This document shows positions 24,160 through 32,709 of a DNA stretch of 64,000 bases, one piece after another. The stretch is from Halobacillus locisalis (GTDB lineage Bacteria > Bacillota > Bacilli > Bacillales > Halobacillaceae). Every line of letters begins with the position of its first letter. The first letter of the stretch is position 1. Made by a program: the position numbers and the translations under genes. Below the pieces are notes generated by a model. That model was not told where the DNA came from. It saw nothing but the letters and a program-made list of their open reading frames with translations, and ran no database searches. The DNA is taken from contig NZ_JACEFG010000003.1 of NCBI RefSeq assembly GCF_013694105.1, positions 62,001 through 126,000 of the forward strand, given 5' to 3'.

Positions 24160-24188
24160 AAAGGGAGTCCGTATAGGGCTCCCTTTCT
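24160..24188 (+). terminator. Rho-independent terminator
   Basis: Stem AAGGGAGTCC/GGGCTCCCTT with short T-run, after the receiver remnant. Confidence 0.7.
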
Positions 24189-24254
24189 TAAAATTGTCAG
24201 ATTAGGTTTGCCCCTTAAAAGGTGACACCACCTTTTATAAGAACACTCCTTCAT

Positions 24255-24425
24255 AAAAAGGTAGAGAGAAGCTTCTTCTCGGCCGCTTTGAGTGCCTCGG
24301 ATATGTAGAAGTGTGGAGATGAGTCCTGTCACAGCGGTATTCCGATTGATTTAATCGCCAAAATGATGAGATAAAGCTTCTCATAGCACTTTTTGACAAG
24401 AATGGTCGGGTAAATGGTGGAGACG
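24255..24425. repeat. Second dispersed repeat family, copy 1
   Basis: Shares an extended similarity with 34512-34682. The best block reads GAGATAAAGCTTCTCATAGC then ACTTTTTG here and GAGAGAAAGCTTATCTCAAC then ACTTTTTG there. The central hairpin pairs in both copies despite substitutions. No ORF. Confidence 0.55.
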
Positions 24426-24454
24426 GTTTCGACATCCTTGGGATTGATTGTTTG

Positions 24455-25657
24455 TTAGTCCGATAATCGAACAGGAAGAGCATCAAGTCCGCGCAGGAGA
24501 AATACTTGGCGCCACTCAGGCGACGGCTCTGTTCGGTTCAAGTCCATATCAGGAAAAGCGTCAAAAAGCTTCTCTAGAGCGATCTTCCCTTCGAGACGGG
24601 CAAGGGGCGCACCAAGGCAGAAATGAATGCCGAACCCGAACGCGACGTGTGCATTACGTCTTCTGGTAATATCGAATTGGTCTGCATTCTCGAACTTCTC
24701 CTCATCCCTGTTTGCTGAACTGATGGAAGCAAGCACGAGATCCCCACGCTTGATCCGGTTCCCGTGAAAGTCGATATCAGCCTCTGACCAGCGCGCTGTC
24801 GAGAAGTCTACAGGACTATAATAGCGAAGCCCTTCTTCAATCGCGCTTGGAATAAGGGAGTGATCCTGTGTAACCCTTTTCAATTGTTCGGGATGTTCAA
24901 ATAGTGCAAACATCGTATTGGCGATCAAGTTTACGGTCGTTTCGTGCCCCGCAATAATTAGTAACACGACCATAGAATACAATTCATTGGTGCTCAATTG
25001 CTCCCCATCTTCTTCGGTTTGTAGAAGTTGTGAAATCAAGTCGTCTTCAGGCTGCTCACGTCTTTTTTCAAAAAGGTCGGTCAAGTATGTAGTAAAAGCT
25101 TCAACATCCTCGACGAATTCCGTCTCGCTATCACTCGAGGCCGCAAGAATGGTGTTTGACCACTTTCGGAATTTGTCGCGATCCTCTGCTGGAACCCCGA
25201 GTAACTCACTAATGACGATGATTGGTAGGGGGAAAGCATAGTCATCCACTAGATTGACGGATCCTTCCTTCTTTTTCATATCTTCTATCAATCCATCAGA
25301 AATTTCCCGAATTCTTGGCTCCAGCTGCTTGATCGTTTTCGGATTGAAAGAGGGTTGAACCAGTTTACGAAGTCTAGTGTGGTCAGGAGGGTCTACATCA
25401 AGCATCATATTTCCAAAAATATTTACTTTTTCCGCTTCATTACCGCGATCGGAAGAGGGATAAAGGTTGCTTTGATCTTTCATAAAGCTTGGCGATTTCA
25501 ATAATTCTTTGACATGATCATATTTCGTTACAATCCAAGAGGTATAGCCGTTCTCACTTCCTACAGGGAACACGGGCTGTTGGGCACGTTGTTCTTTGTA
25601 AAAGGGGTAAGCCCCGATTTTGAAATTCGAGGAATAAAGCGTTTCGCTAGTCGTCAT
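24455..25657 (-). CDS. Cytochrome P450 (CYP107/CYP109-like, soluble bacterial)
   Basis: 400 residues, soluble. I-helix oxygen-activation motif LLIIAGHETTVNLIAN, K-helix EEGLRYYSPV (ExxR), and the heme-binding loop AFGFGIHFCLGAPLARLEGK with the cysteine ligand. These are the classical marks of a class I bacterial P450, which needs a ferredoxin and reductase encoded elsewhere. Substrate unknown. The start is set at MTTSETLYS, eight bases from GGAGGAGG; an ATG six codons earlier lies inside the ribosome site. Monocistronic. Confidence 0.93.
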   Translation of the reverse strand: MTTSETLYSSNFKIGAYPFYKEQRAQQPVFPVGSENGYTSWIVTKYDHVKELLKSPSFMKDQSNLYPSSDRGNEAEKVNIFGNMMLDVDPPDHTRLRKLVQPSFNPKTIKQLEPRIREISDGLIEDMKKKEGSVNLVDDYAFPLPIIVISELLGVPAEDRDKFRKWSNTILAASSDSETEFVEDVEAFTTYLTDLFEKRREQPEDDLISQLLQTEEDGEQLSTNELYSMVVLLIIAGHETTVNLIANTMFALFEHPEQLKRVTQDHSLIPSAIEEGLRYYSPVDFSTARWSEADIDFHGNRIKRGDLVLASISSANRDEEKFENADQFDITRRRNAHVAFGFGIHFCLGAPLARLEGKIALEKLFDAFPDMDLNRTEPSPEWRQVFLLRGLDALPVRLSD

Positions 25658-25787
25658 CGATTGTTCCTCCTCCATTTATTTCCTGTATTTGGAGTATATA
25701 AGATGCTTGGTGTAGAAACAAATGTTATTAATTATGATAAAAAAAGGGTATTATGTTCATAAACATGACTCATACGAGGTGAAGACG

Positions 25788-26225
25788 GTGAAAAAAGATG
25801 TCGATGATTATTTGCAGGAAGGCATATATGGAGCAAGACAAACAAAGCCTGGAGAACGGAAGAAATACTTAGGGACAATTCGAGAGCGCGTTGTTCTTGT
25901 TTTGACAAACGGTCAGCTGATGAGGGAACAAGGTTTAGAAGAACTAGCTCAAGCGATGAAGGATTATCCTGAGGCGAAATTGCTTTTGGATCGACAGGTA
26001 AGCTACCGTTTTCGTAAGCCTTACCGACAGCTAGCCAATGAACATGGAATCCAGCATACCACAGTGGATAACAAGGAAGTGGAAACAGATGTTGGTGCGG
26101 TACTTGCGGTTGAAGAAGCGATTGATAAAGAAAAGATCGATATCAAGACCACCGAGGATACAAAGCAAGAAGGAGAAGAGAAGAAAGGTCTAGGTGGATT
26201 GATCAAGTCTCTCTTCAAATCGTAA
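25788..26225 (+). CDS. YueI family protein (DUF1694)
   Basis: 145 residues: VDDYLQEGIYGARQTKPGER, then FLGTIRERVVLVL-like strand (YLGTIRERVVLVLTNGQL), and a central LLLDRQVSYRFRKPYRQLA segment, which match YueI of Bacillaceae. Function is unknown. A lysine-rich C-terminus ends with an amphipathic GGLIKSLFKS. GTG start follows GAGGTGAAG; the longer ATG frame has no ribosome site. Divergent from the P450. Confidence 0.83.
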   Translation: MKKDVDDYLQEGIYGARQTKPGERKKYLGTIRERVVLVLTNGQLMREQGLEELAQAMKDYPEAKLLLDRQVSYRFRKPYRQLANEHGIQHTTVDNKEVETDVGAVLAVEEAIDKEKIDIKTTEDTKQEGEEKKGLGGLIKSLFKS

Positions 26226-26380
26226 AAGTTTCCACGCAAAAGAATCAGATTTTTTTCATAATCCCCTCTTAAAGCTATGATATTGGACAGATAAAATGTA
26301 TACTGTAAGTAGAGACATAAAAGAATCTTTAAGTTTTTTGTGAAGAGTGGATGTAAATACTTTCGTATATACAATCTGCA

Positions 26381-26389
26381 TGATATACT
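26381..26389 (+). promoter_or_regulatory. Extended -10 promoter for candidate small RNA
   Basis: TGATATACT fits the TGn-TATAmT extended -10; the -35 (TTTCGT at 17 bp) is poor. Confidence 0.5.
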
Positions 26390-26395
26390 ATTCTT

Positions 26396-26479
26396 GTCCT
26401 GAGTACATAGATACTTAGCGACCGCGTTCGTGTTCACGAACCAAGCCCTGCGCCTCAAGGACGAGGTGGGGGCTTTTTC
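26396..26479 (+). ncRNA. Candidate ~84-nt small RNA or leader with intrinsic terminator
   Basis: An extended -10 is followed by a perfect hairpin GTTCGTGTTCACGAAC (26426-26441) and, directly after, a terminator hairpin (AAGCCC..CCTC/GAGG..GGGCTT) with a T-run. GTCCTGAG near the 5' end can also pair with CTCAAGGAC in the terminator stem, which would offer an attenuation switch for the PH-domain gene that starts about 85 bp later. No known riboswitch consensus was recognised. Confidence 0.5.
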
Positions 26480-26562
26480 TATGTGAAAATTCCTTTTGGT
26501 CGAAATTCCCTTATGCTACGATAGAAATGAAGGTCAACATTTTACTCAGGAGGTCGATGGGG

Positions 26563-27177
26563 ATGTTCAAAAAGATTGCAAGCGATGCTTTAGGTTTAAG
26601 TGATATTGGTCGAATCATAAGCAAGGAAGACTTTGATAAAGCCCAATCCGATGATTTCGTCTTAACGGAAGATGGGGAGAAGATCCATTTTCTGATCAAG
26701 TCGAAGACCGATGAATATTGCTTTACGAACCGTGCGCTGATTCACCTCGATGGTGAGAAAGCGTCCAGCAGCAAGCGCAACATCTATCGTTACGATTACT
26801 ATAAAAACGCCATTAAAAATGTGTCGATTGAAACAGCCGGTACAATCGATTTAGATCTTGAGATCAAGTTTGAAATGGGCGGCAAATACTTCAGTGTCGA
26901 TATCGCCAAGGATGAGGGCGAAGCGATTGCGGATTTATATAAATCCCTTGTCGCGATTGGACACATCCAAGAAGAAAATGAGCGCCAGCAAGAGTTCGCG
27001 AAGAACAGTGTGAATACGGCGAGTGGCTTGATCAAAGACAATCGCTTCCATGATAACGATATTTCCCAGGAATTCGAACAAGCGGTGAACTTTGCTTACT
27101 CGTGGTTCTCTAATAAATATCAAGAGCACACACAGAAAGACTTCAAAGACGTATTTGAAAAATACATTCATAATTGA
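26563..27177 (+). CDS. Bacterial PH-domain protein (YvbH-like)
   Basis: 204 residues. The first ~125 form a bacterial pleckstrin-homology domain: FVLTEDGEKIHFLIKSKTDEYCFTNRALIH split around the lines IYRYDYYKNAIKNVSIETAG and DLDLEIKFEMGGKYFSVDI. The C-terminal ~75 are helical (YvbH extension: SQEFEQAVNFAYSWFSNKYQ). Function unknown; such proteins form oligomeric rings. The start at MFKKIAS is nine bases from AGGAGG; earlier ATGs crowd or precede that site. Confidence 0.85.
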   Translation: MFKKIASDALGLSDIGRIISKEDFDKAQSDDFVLTEDGEKIHFLIKSKTDEYCFTNRALIHLDGEKASSSKRNIYRYDYYKNAIKNVSIETAGTIDLDLEIKFEMGGKYFSVDIAKDEGEAIADLYKSLVAIGHIQEENERQQEFAKNSVNTASGLIKDNRFHDNDISQEFEQAVNFAYSWFSNKYQEHTQKDFKDVFEKYIHN

Positions 27178-27178
27178 T

Positions 27179-27217
27179 AAAAAAAGCGCAGACATTCGAT
27201 GTCTGCGCTTTTTTTCG
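27179..27217 (+). terminator. Rho-independent terminator (near-identical twin at 31232)
   Basis: AAAAAAGCGCAGACATTCGA then TGTCTGCGCTTTTTTT: 11-bp stem with A- and T-runs, so bidirectional between the PH gene and the convergent ger operon. Confidence 0.9.
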
Positions 27218-27237
27218 AGGAGAAGGTACACAAATAA

Positions 27238-28320
27238 TTATGTTGTAATTCCAAATTCATTGATGGACACAGAAACCTGCACGCTAATAGGGATGTTTTT
27301 ATACAAAGCATCCCACTCGTTTTCTTTGAAGTTTCTGGTGCGACTTCTGTAGAATTGTCCTAACCCTAGCGGATCAATTCCTTTCTCTTGAAATAAAGAA
27401 ATCACTTCTGTTGCTTTTGTTTGGTAGTATGTTTCAAAGTCACTTTCCATTTCTGTTATTAGTTTTTTATCTACGGTGTGCTCAATCCCCCTGATTTCAT
27501 TGATGACCGCCTTTAAATCTAGTTGGATAGTGAAAGAGGGGAGGGCATCTCGGTGATCGACTCGGTATTGAACGCGGTTTCCGATGTTCTCTAGAACCAC
27601 CGTTCCTTCCTTGAAATTCAATGTTTCCATTGCTTGGTTGAAATTTTCTTTTAAAATTCTAAATACGAACATTTCGTTTTTAGAAAGGGTGGCTACCATT
27701 TTACTCTTGTCAAATAGAGCAATTTCTTCGAGTACAATCTTGTCCTCTTCTAATTTTAGGTAAGGTAGAAAACTATCTTTTCCAAATGCAAAGTAAGAAG
27801 ATAAAAAGTCATGCATATCCGTGGAAGGGAAATCATTATTCATATTGTTTTGAATAAGGCCGGTCAATTGATCTGAAATCGTTTCTCCCTTTTTATGCCC
27901 ACCCTCAATAATGCTTTTTGTATTACCCTTTGTAACGGCTAAAAACATGTTCCTGCTAAGTCGCGGATCACGACTTAGCACGTCAATAAATTGACCAAGG
28001 TCTTTTTCAGCTAATTCCTCATTAAAGAGCGTTACATTCAACTTGCCAATCGAAACGGGCTGAGAAATTCGGTTTTGCACTTGATCTTCAACGGATTTTA
28101 TAGAACTTGCAGATACTGTCACATACTGTTCTTCTATAGCGGATTTTTCTTCCCCTCCAATAAATTTAGGAATCGCAACCGTTCCTTGAATCTCGTTTTC
28201 TTCACCGGGGTCATAGCCTGCAGTTTGGATGATGGCGTTATCTTCTACCCCATATGTTGGAATGCATCCTGTCATGATTATAAGGAGGAATGGTACACAC
28301 CACCCGATATGTTTACTCAT
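27238..28320 (-). CDS. GerC-type lipoprotein of a germinant receptor
   Basis: 360 residues. N-terminal lipobox LLIIMTGC gives a lipidated protein outside the inner spore membrane. The Ger(x)C family body follows (IIQTAGYDPG, NVTLFNEELAEKDLGQFIDV, SRDPRLSRNMFLAVTKG, final KFKENEWDALYKNI-like segment as RNFKENEWDALYKNIPI). It is the C subunit of the receptor and essential for its assembly. Its start overlaps the GerB-type stop by eight bases, so the three ger genes are translationally coupled. Expression in the forespore under sigma-G is expected. Confidence 0.92.
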   Translation of the reverse strand: MSKHIGWCVPFLLIIMTGCIPTYGVEDNAIIQTAGYDPGEENEIQGTVAIPKFIGGEEKSAIEEQYVTVSASSIKSVEDQVQNRISQPVSIGKLNVTLFNEELAEKDLGQFIDVLSRDPRLSRNMFLAVTKGNTKSIIEGGHKKGETISDQLTGLIQNNMNNDFPSTDMHDFLSSYFAFGKDSFLPYLKLEEDKIVLEEIALFDKSKMVATLSKNEMFVFRILKENFNQAMETLNFKEGTVVLENIGNRVQYRVDHRDALPSFTIQLDLKAVINEIRGIEHTVDKKLITEMESDFETYYQTKATEVISLFQEKGIDPLGLGQFYRSRTRNFKENEWDALYKNIPISVQVSVSINEFGITT

Positions 28321-29434
28321 AAATCATCTTCCTCCATCTTCCTTTAATTTTCATCAATATGAAAAGTACGGGAATGTATAGGTACACATACATCCCCACA
28401 TTACCTGTATAGTCACTTAAGACTTTAATTTGCATCCTCTCATTAATGGCTCCTGTAAACAGGTATAAAACAATACAGGCTATGACAAGGACGTACGTTT
28501 GATTGATATTGAATACTCGTTTAGCTAAGCGTGTAGACCCCCATAACCCCAGACAAATATTAGGCATGATCACGAACATCCACATGGCGATACCAATAAA
28601 TTCAAAGCGTTCGATGAAAGGAAACTGAACAATTTTCCACGTAGAAATGGTAGGCCATGTAACTTGTCGAATTTGCTCTTCACTATAATAGATAAACACC
28701 GCCAATGCGCTTACTACGTAGATCATAGTAGTAAAAAACACTCCGTAGTGTGCCCATTTCTTAGAAGCTTGGGGGTTTTTAATAAAAGGGTAATAAATCA
28801 ACAATAGTTCCATACCAAGAAAACTGAATAGTGTAACTTCAGAGCCTTGTAGGATTTCTTTTAGACTATGGGTGATGATGGGATAGATCTCTAAAGTATC
28901 ACCGGCCTGTGTAGGGAAGAACTTCAACCATAGAATGGGTAAGCCTATTAGAATGCTCATCAAACATAATCCAGTTATGACTCGGAACCCCCCTACAACG
29001 AAATAGTAAATCAACGCAATCATAAAGGCTACAAATATCCATAAGTTAAGACTGGGGAAGACCCAAACTCTTATGATTTCGATAAAGCTAACCAATACAT
29101 TCAAGGTGAGCACCAAGATGTAAAGACTGAAAGCCAAACTCAAAATCCCTCCAATATATTTGCCGAAAACTAATTGATTTGCCGTGACGATATCTCCTTT
29201 GCAGTCTGCCAGAATATGATACATCATCCAAAGCACTACATGTAAGACCATCCCAGTAATGAAAATCGATATCCACCCATCATAGCCTGTTGTTTGGACA
29301 ACAACACGCTCTAAGCTTAAGATACCTACTCCGATTTGCATCGCTGCAATAAGGAAAAACACGTAGGTGTGGGTGATTTGCAAGTTTTCGGGTACGCTAG
29401 CGCCCACACTAGACCTTAGAGGTTTACTCATCAA
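28313..29434 (-). CDS. GerB-type permease subunit (spore germination, APC superfamily)
   Basis: 373 residues and about ten helices. The N-terminus ITHTYVFFLIAAMQIGVGIL and the internal GLPILWLKFFPTQAG are typical of the GerAB/YndE amino-acid permease-like subunit that binds the germinant. The last helix LYIPVLFILMKIKGRWRK matches family ends. It overlaps the GerA-type gene by 11 bases and the GerC-type gene by eight. Germinant specificity cannot be told from sequence. Confidence 0.93.
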   Translation of the reverse strand: MMSKPLRSSVGASVPENLQITHTYVFFLIAAMQIGVGILSLERVVVQTTGYDGWISIFITGMVLHVVLWMMYHILADCKGDIVTANQLVFGKYIGGILSLAFSLYILVLTLNVLVSFIEIIRVWVFPSLNLWIFVAFMIALIYYFVVGGFRVITGLCLMSILIGLPILWLKFFPTQAGDTLEIYPIITHSLKEILQGSEVTLFSFLGMELLLIYYPFIKNPQASKKWAHYGVFFTTMIYVVSALAVFIYYSEEQIRQVTWPTISTWKIVQFPFIERFEFIGIAMWMFVIMPNICLGLWGSTRLAKRVFNINQTYVLVIACIVLYLFTGAINERMQIKVLSDYTGNVGMYVYLYIPVLFILMKIKGRWRKMIYE

Positions 29435-30923
29435 TATCCCTCTTTTCTTTCACACGCTTAGTGTTCACTCGCGATTGATCAGGGGAGCGTGTCAGCATAG
29501 GGCGTTTGAATTGGATGTTGAAAGGTAATCGTATAAACGCATCTTTTAGGTCTTGAATACGTAACGGATATAAAGGTTCAAAGAATGGACTTCCAATGGA
29601 TTTTAGCTTTATCAAATGTCCCATAAAGAAAATCATGACCATCGCTATTCCGACTAACCCCCATAGTTGAGCTCCAATGATGAAAGGGAAGCGAATTAAT
29701 CGAATTGTGTTACCGATCTGATATACAGGGGTTGTAAAGGAAGCGAGTGCGCTAAGCGCCACGATGATGAGTAAGACATTACTTGTGAGGCCTGCATCTA
29801 CAGCCGCTGTCCCGATGACGATTCCGCCGACAATCCCGATTGTTTGACCGATTTTTGTAGGAAGACGAGCACCTGCTTCTCTAAGTAATTCAATAGCTAA
29901 TTCTAAAATGATCACTTCGAGTATAGGTGGGAAAGGAATATCAGAACGAGAGGATACGATTGTCGCCATCAACTCCCTTGGAATCATTTCGTGATGAAAG
30001 GTAAGGATTGCTACGTATAAAGGTGTGCTTAAAACAGAGAAAAGAACGGCAAAAAGACGGATCAAACGGAAGACGGTAGCAAGATGCCACGGAAGAAAAT
30101 AATCATCCGATGCAGAGAAGAATTCGACGACTGTAGTTGGACAAATCAAGGCTTGTGGAGAACCATCTACAATGATGACAATCTTACCTTCAACGAGGGT
30201 GCTGACGGCTCTGTCCGGCCTTTCCGTATCTAGTAGTTGTGGAAAAGGGGAACTTGAGTTGTCTGCAAGCATCTGTGTAATAAAAGAGCTATCTATGATC
30301 TGATCATATTCAATATCTTGAAGTCGTTGTTTTACGGTTTGTACATTATCAGGATTGGCTATGCCATCAATAAAAATAGTCGCGACTCTTGTGTTCGTGA
30401 CTTTGCCGATTTTCTGTTCTTCTATTCTGAGTTGGGGGAGAGGGAGTCGTTTGCGCACAAGGTTGATATTTAAGTGTAAGGATTCTACAAAGGCTTCTTT
30501 TGGGCCGACAACGCTGAATTCAACTTCCGCGGTTCCTACTTGCCGAGATTCAAAGGAAGTGGCAGGTATTAGAAGTACTTGTTTGTTGTCTGCATCACTT
30601 TGAATCAACGCATAGCCAATCATGATTTTTTCTTTAATAATGGAAAGCTCATCGGTCATTTCAATATTTTCTACGGTAATGGCATTCTCCATCTCTTTCA
30701 ATGAATGCAACTTTGCGTTTTTTAAAGGCTTTATAACAAAATCATTGATGTAATCAGATTTACTTAACGTTTTAATATACGATATGGTGCAAGGGGGGTG
30801 GCCACCTAAAGAGTAAGTGATAAAATCCCCTGATTTCTTAAGTGTCTTGAGTAAATCTTCCAATGTTTCCTCAGACTCATTCAACGGTTCTTTACGCTTT
30901 AACTTATCTAACCACTTTGTCAT
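29424..30923 (-). CDS. GerA-type receptor subunit (ion channel subunit of germinant receptor)
   Basis: 499 residues. A soluble N-terminal half of two subdomains (IIKEKIMIGYALIQSDADNK, VGTAEVEFSVVGPKEAFVES, RVATIFIDGIANPDNVQTVK, LVEGKIVIIVDGSPQALICP) is followed by about five helices beginning near FRLIRLFAVLFSVLSTPLYV. This is the GerA family, whose members oligomerise into a channel that releases ions when nutrients bind. First gene of the operon. The ATG with GAAGGTGATT is chosen over an in-frame GTG seven codons earlier. Confidence 0.94.
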   Translation of the reverse strand: MTKWLDKLKRKEPLNESEETLEDLLKTLKKSGDFITYSLGGHPPCTISYIKTLSKSDYINDFVIKPLKNAKLHSLKEMENAITVENIEMTDELSIIKEKIMIGYALIQSDADNKQVLLIPATSFESRQVGTAEVEFSVVGPKEAFVESLHLNINLVRKRLPLPQLRIEEQKIGKVTNTRVATIFIDGIANPDNVQTVKQRLQDIEYDQIIDSSFITQMLADNSSSPFPQLLDTERPDRAVSTLVEGKIVIIVDGSPQALICPTTVVEFFSASDDYFLPWHLATVFRLIRLFAVLFSVLSTPLYVAILTFHHEMIPRELMATIVSSRSDIPFPPILEVIILELAIELLREAGARLPTKIGQTIGIVGGIVIGTAAVDAGLTSNVLLIIVALSALASFTTPVYQIGNTIRLIRFPFIIGAQLWGLVGIAMVMIFFMGHLIKLKSIGSPFFEPLYPLRIQDLKDAFIRLPFNIQFKRPMLTRSPDQSRVNTKRVKEKRDIDE

Positions 30924-30976
30924 AAGAATCACCTTCCCCCTCACATCTGACAGTTACTATCAGTGTCCACGAGAAT

Positions 30977-31005
30977 GAATAATTTATACTTCTACGGTCA
31001 GAATA
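30977..31005 (+). promoter_or_regulatory. Possible sigma-G promoter for the D-type subunit gene
   Basis: GAATA (fits -35 GHATR), 17-bp spacer, then CAGAATA, matching the sigma-G -10 CATWHTA at six of seven positions. It lies 23 bp before the small membrane-protein start. Confidence 0.45.
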
Positions 31006-31028
31006 GATGCGTAGAAAGGGGATAGGTT

Positions 31029-31208
31029 ATGGTGTATGTTTATCTGGTACCTTTGCTCCTTGTTGTTGCTTTCTTTCTCTCTACTATATTTGTCATAGGG
31101 TGGTTGTCAAAGGCGATCATCTACCTCATTGTACTCGTTTTGTCAGTCGGTCCGTTTTACCTGCTTTATCTAGAAGAAAAAGAGGAAAGTGAAAAGACTT
31201 CTTGTTGA
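31029..31208 (+). CDS. Small two-helix membrane protein, probable germinant receptor D subunit
   Basis: 59 residues, shorter than usual ORF cut-offs. Two hydrophobic helices (VYLVPLLLVVAFFLSTIFVI and AIIYLIVLVLSVGPFYLLYL) joined by GWLSKA, with an acidic tail LEEKEESEKTSC. B. subtilis and B. megaterium germinant receptors have such small two-helix D subunits, and in the gerK locus the D gene lies divergently just upstream of gerKA, exactly as here. A GGGGATAGG site precedes the ATG. A competing frame of 61 codons gives a Cys/Arg-rich product and is rejected. Confidence 0.72.
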   Translation: MVYVYLVPLLLVVAFFLSTIFVIGWLSKAIIYLIVLVLSVGPFYLLYLEEKEESEKTSC

Positions 31209-31231
31209 ATTTTAAAAGTGTATATCATTAA

Positions 31232-31271
31232 CGAAAAAAGCGCAGACATTCGGTGTCTGTGCTTTTTTTCG
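31232..31271 (+). terminator. Rho-independent terminator (twin of 27179)
   Basis: CGAAAAAAGCGCAGACATTC then GGTGTCTGTGCTTTTTTTCG. It differs from the 27179 terminator at only two positions over about 36 bp. Confidence 0.88.
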
Positions 31272-31339
31272 TTGGGGGAATCATGGAAATGCAAATTCTG
31301 GGCAGATTAAAAACAAGTGGACAAAAGGAGGACATAGAT

Positions 31340-32116
31340 ATGCTAGAAGGTAAAGCTGCTTTAATTACAGGTTCCGGTCAAGGAATCGGACTGGAGATTG
31401 CGACAGAGTTTGCAAAAGCTGGAGCGAAAGTCATGCTGAATGACATCAACGAGGATACATTGAACAAATCGGTAAAAGAACTGACGGATCAAGGCTTCGA
31501 GGCAGAAGGTGTCATCGCTAACGTGGCTAAAGAAGATGATGTGAAAAATGCCATCGAGAAGACGGTGGAGACATTTGGGCGCATTGATATTTTAGTGAAC
31601 AATGCAGGTATTCAACACGTGGCTCCGATCGAAGAATTTCCGAGTGAGAAGTATTCATTGATCTTGGACATCATGTTGAAAGGACCTTTCTACGGCATCA
31701 AATACGCTTTTCCTCATATGAAGAAGCAGGGCTATGGACGTATTCTGAACATGGCATCGATCAACGGGTTAATCGGGTTTGCAGGGAAGGCTGGTTATAA
31801 TAGCGCCAAACATGGGGTGATCGGACTGACGAAAGTAGCGGCGCTTGAGGCAGCGGACGAAGGAGTCACGGTAAACGCTATCTGTCCTGGATACGTCGAT
31901 ACACCACTTGTACAGAATCAGCTTGAAGATTTGGCGAAAACGAGAAAAATCGATAAAGAGAAAGCATTGGAACAGGTCATCTATCCTCTCGTTCCCCAGA
32001 ATCGTTTGCTACAAGTACAGGAAGTAGCAGACTATGCGATTTTCTTATGTAGTGAGAAAGCGAAGAGTATCACTGGTCAAGCGGCTGTTATTGATGGCGG
32101 ATATACGGTTCAATAA
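31340..32116 (+). CDS. bdhA: 3-hydroxybutyrate dehydrogenase (SDR family)
   Basis: 258 residues. Cofactor motif TGSGQGIG, NNAG, catalytic Ser-Tyr-Lys in NMASINGLIGFAGKAGYNSAKHG, and C-terminal GQAAVIDGGYTVQ. Segments such as QHVAPIEEFPSEKYSLILD, CPGYVDTPLVQNQLEDLAK and a glutamine-rich loop PLVPQNRLLQVQEVADYAIF are typical of D-3-hydroxybutyrate dehydrogenases, which oxidise D-3-hydroxybutyrate to acetoacetate with NAD. ATG with AAAGGAGG chosen; the longer frame starts inside the terminator. A GntP-type permease nearby fits 3-hydroxybutyrate use, as in B. subtilis yxjC-yxjF. Confidence 0.9.
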   Translation: MLEGKAALITGSGQGIGLEIATEFAKAGAKVMLNDINEDTLNKSVKELTDQGFEAEGVIANVAKEDDVKNAIEKTVETFGRIDILVNNAGIQHVAPIEEFPSEKYSLILDIMLKGPFYGIKYAFPHMKKQGYGRILNMASINGLIGFAGKAGYNSAKHGVIGLTKVAALEAADEGVTVNAICPGYVDTPLVQNQLEDLAKTRKIDKEKALEQVIYPLVPQNRLLQVQEVADYAIFLCSEKAKSITGQAAVIDGGYTVQ

Positions 32117-32124
32117 AAAAGATG

Positions 32125-32167
32125 AAAAATCCCCGAGAGGTGTAGTCGTCTCTTCGGGGGTTTTTTT
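32125..32167. terminator. Terminator between bdhA and the convergent GNAT gene
   Basis: AAATCCCCGAGAG/CTCTTCGGGGG stem with T-run. Confidence 0.85.
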
Positions 32168-32618
32168 ATGTCAATTCGAGCTTCATTTCCATGTCGCTCT
32201 CCGAAATCTTCTGTTTTTGGAAACCGACTTTCTCATAAACGCGGATGGCGGCCTTGTTTTCCTTTTCGACCACAAGCTGGACGTGAGTGAACGAGGTGGT
32301 ATAGTGGCGAATGCCAAAATCTATACCTTGCTTGACGTACTCTTCCCCCCACCCTTTACCGGTGAATTCCGGTTTCAACGCTAATCCGATTTCTAGTCCT
32401 TGATCCTCTACATTGAATTCGAATAAACCAATGGGCTCATCATTATATATAGCGATAAACCCATCACAGCCGCCTGGGCCGATCAGTTGACCTGTTTCGG
32501 ATAGCGATTCAAAGTAAGGTGTCATCATTACCTGTTCAACAAAACCTTCATAATTCCAACTGTCAATCTGTTTGGCATAGGCCAACGTCATGGGGGTGAA
32601 ATGGATGTTCATAATCAC
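32166..32618 (-). CDS. GNAT-family N-acetyltransferase
   Basis: 150 residues of GNAT fold. The acetyl-CoA loop appears as KPEFTGKGWGEEYVKQGIDF (a Gly-rich G-K-G-W-G form), preceded by IYNDEPIGLFEF and followed by VEKENKAAIRVYEKVGFQKQ, the closing motif of RimJ/RimL-like enzymes. Substrate is unknown. Start may be GTG or the ATG two codons later; an AGGAGG lies upstream of both. Single gene between bdhA and the permease. Confidence 0.88.
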   Translation of the reverse strand: MIMNIHFTPMTLAYAKQIDSWNYEGFVEQVMMTPYFESLSETGQLIGPGGCDGFIAIYNDEPIGLFEFNVEDQGLEIGLALKPEFTGKGWGEEYVKQGIDFGIRHYTTSFTHVQLVVEKENKAAIRVYEKVGFQKQKISESDMEMKLELT

Positions 32619-32663
32619 GGTGCCTCCTACAATAATATTTCAATAGTTGTACTTTACCATGAA

Positions 32664-32704
32664 ACAAAAAGACGTCTCCTCTCGATAAGGAGACGTCTTT
32701 TTTC
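32664..32704 (-). terminator. Terminator of the GntP permease gene
   Basis: Perfect stem AAAAAGACGTCTCCT with complement and flanking A/T-runs. Confidence 0.88.
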
Positions 32705-32709
32705 ATGAA

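Noticed and set aside
31007-31192. 61-codon frame beginning MRRKGIGYG
   Set aside because: Out of frame with the hydrophobic two-helix protein at 31029, Cys/Arg-rich, and its start overlaps the ribosome site of the better gene.
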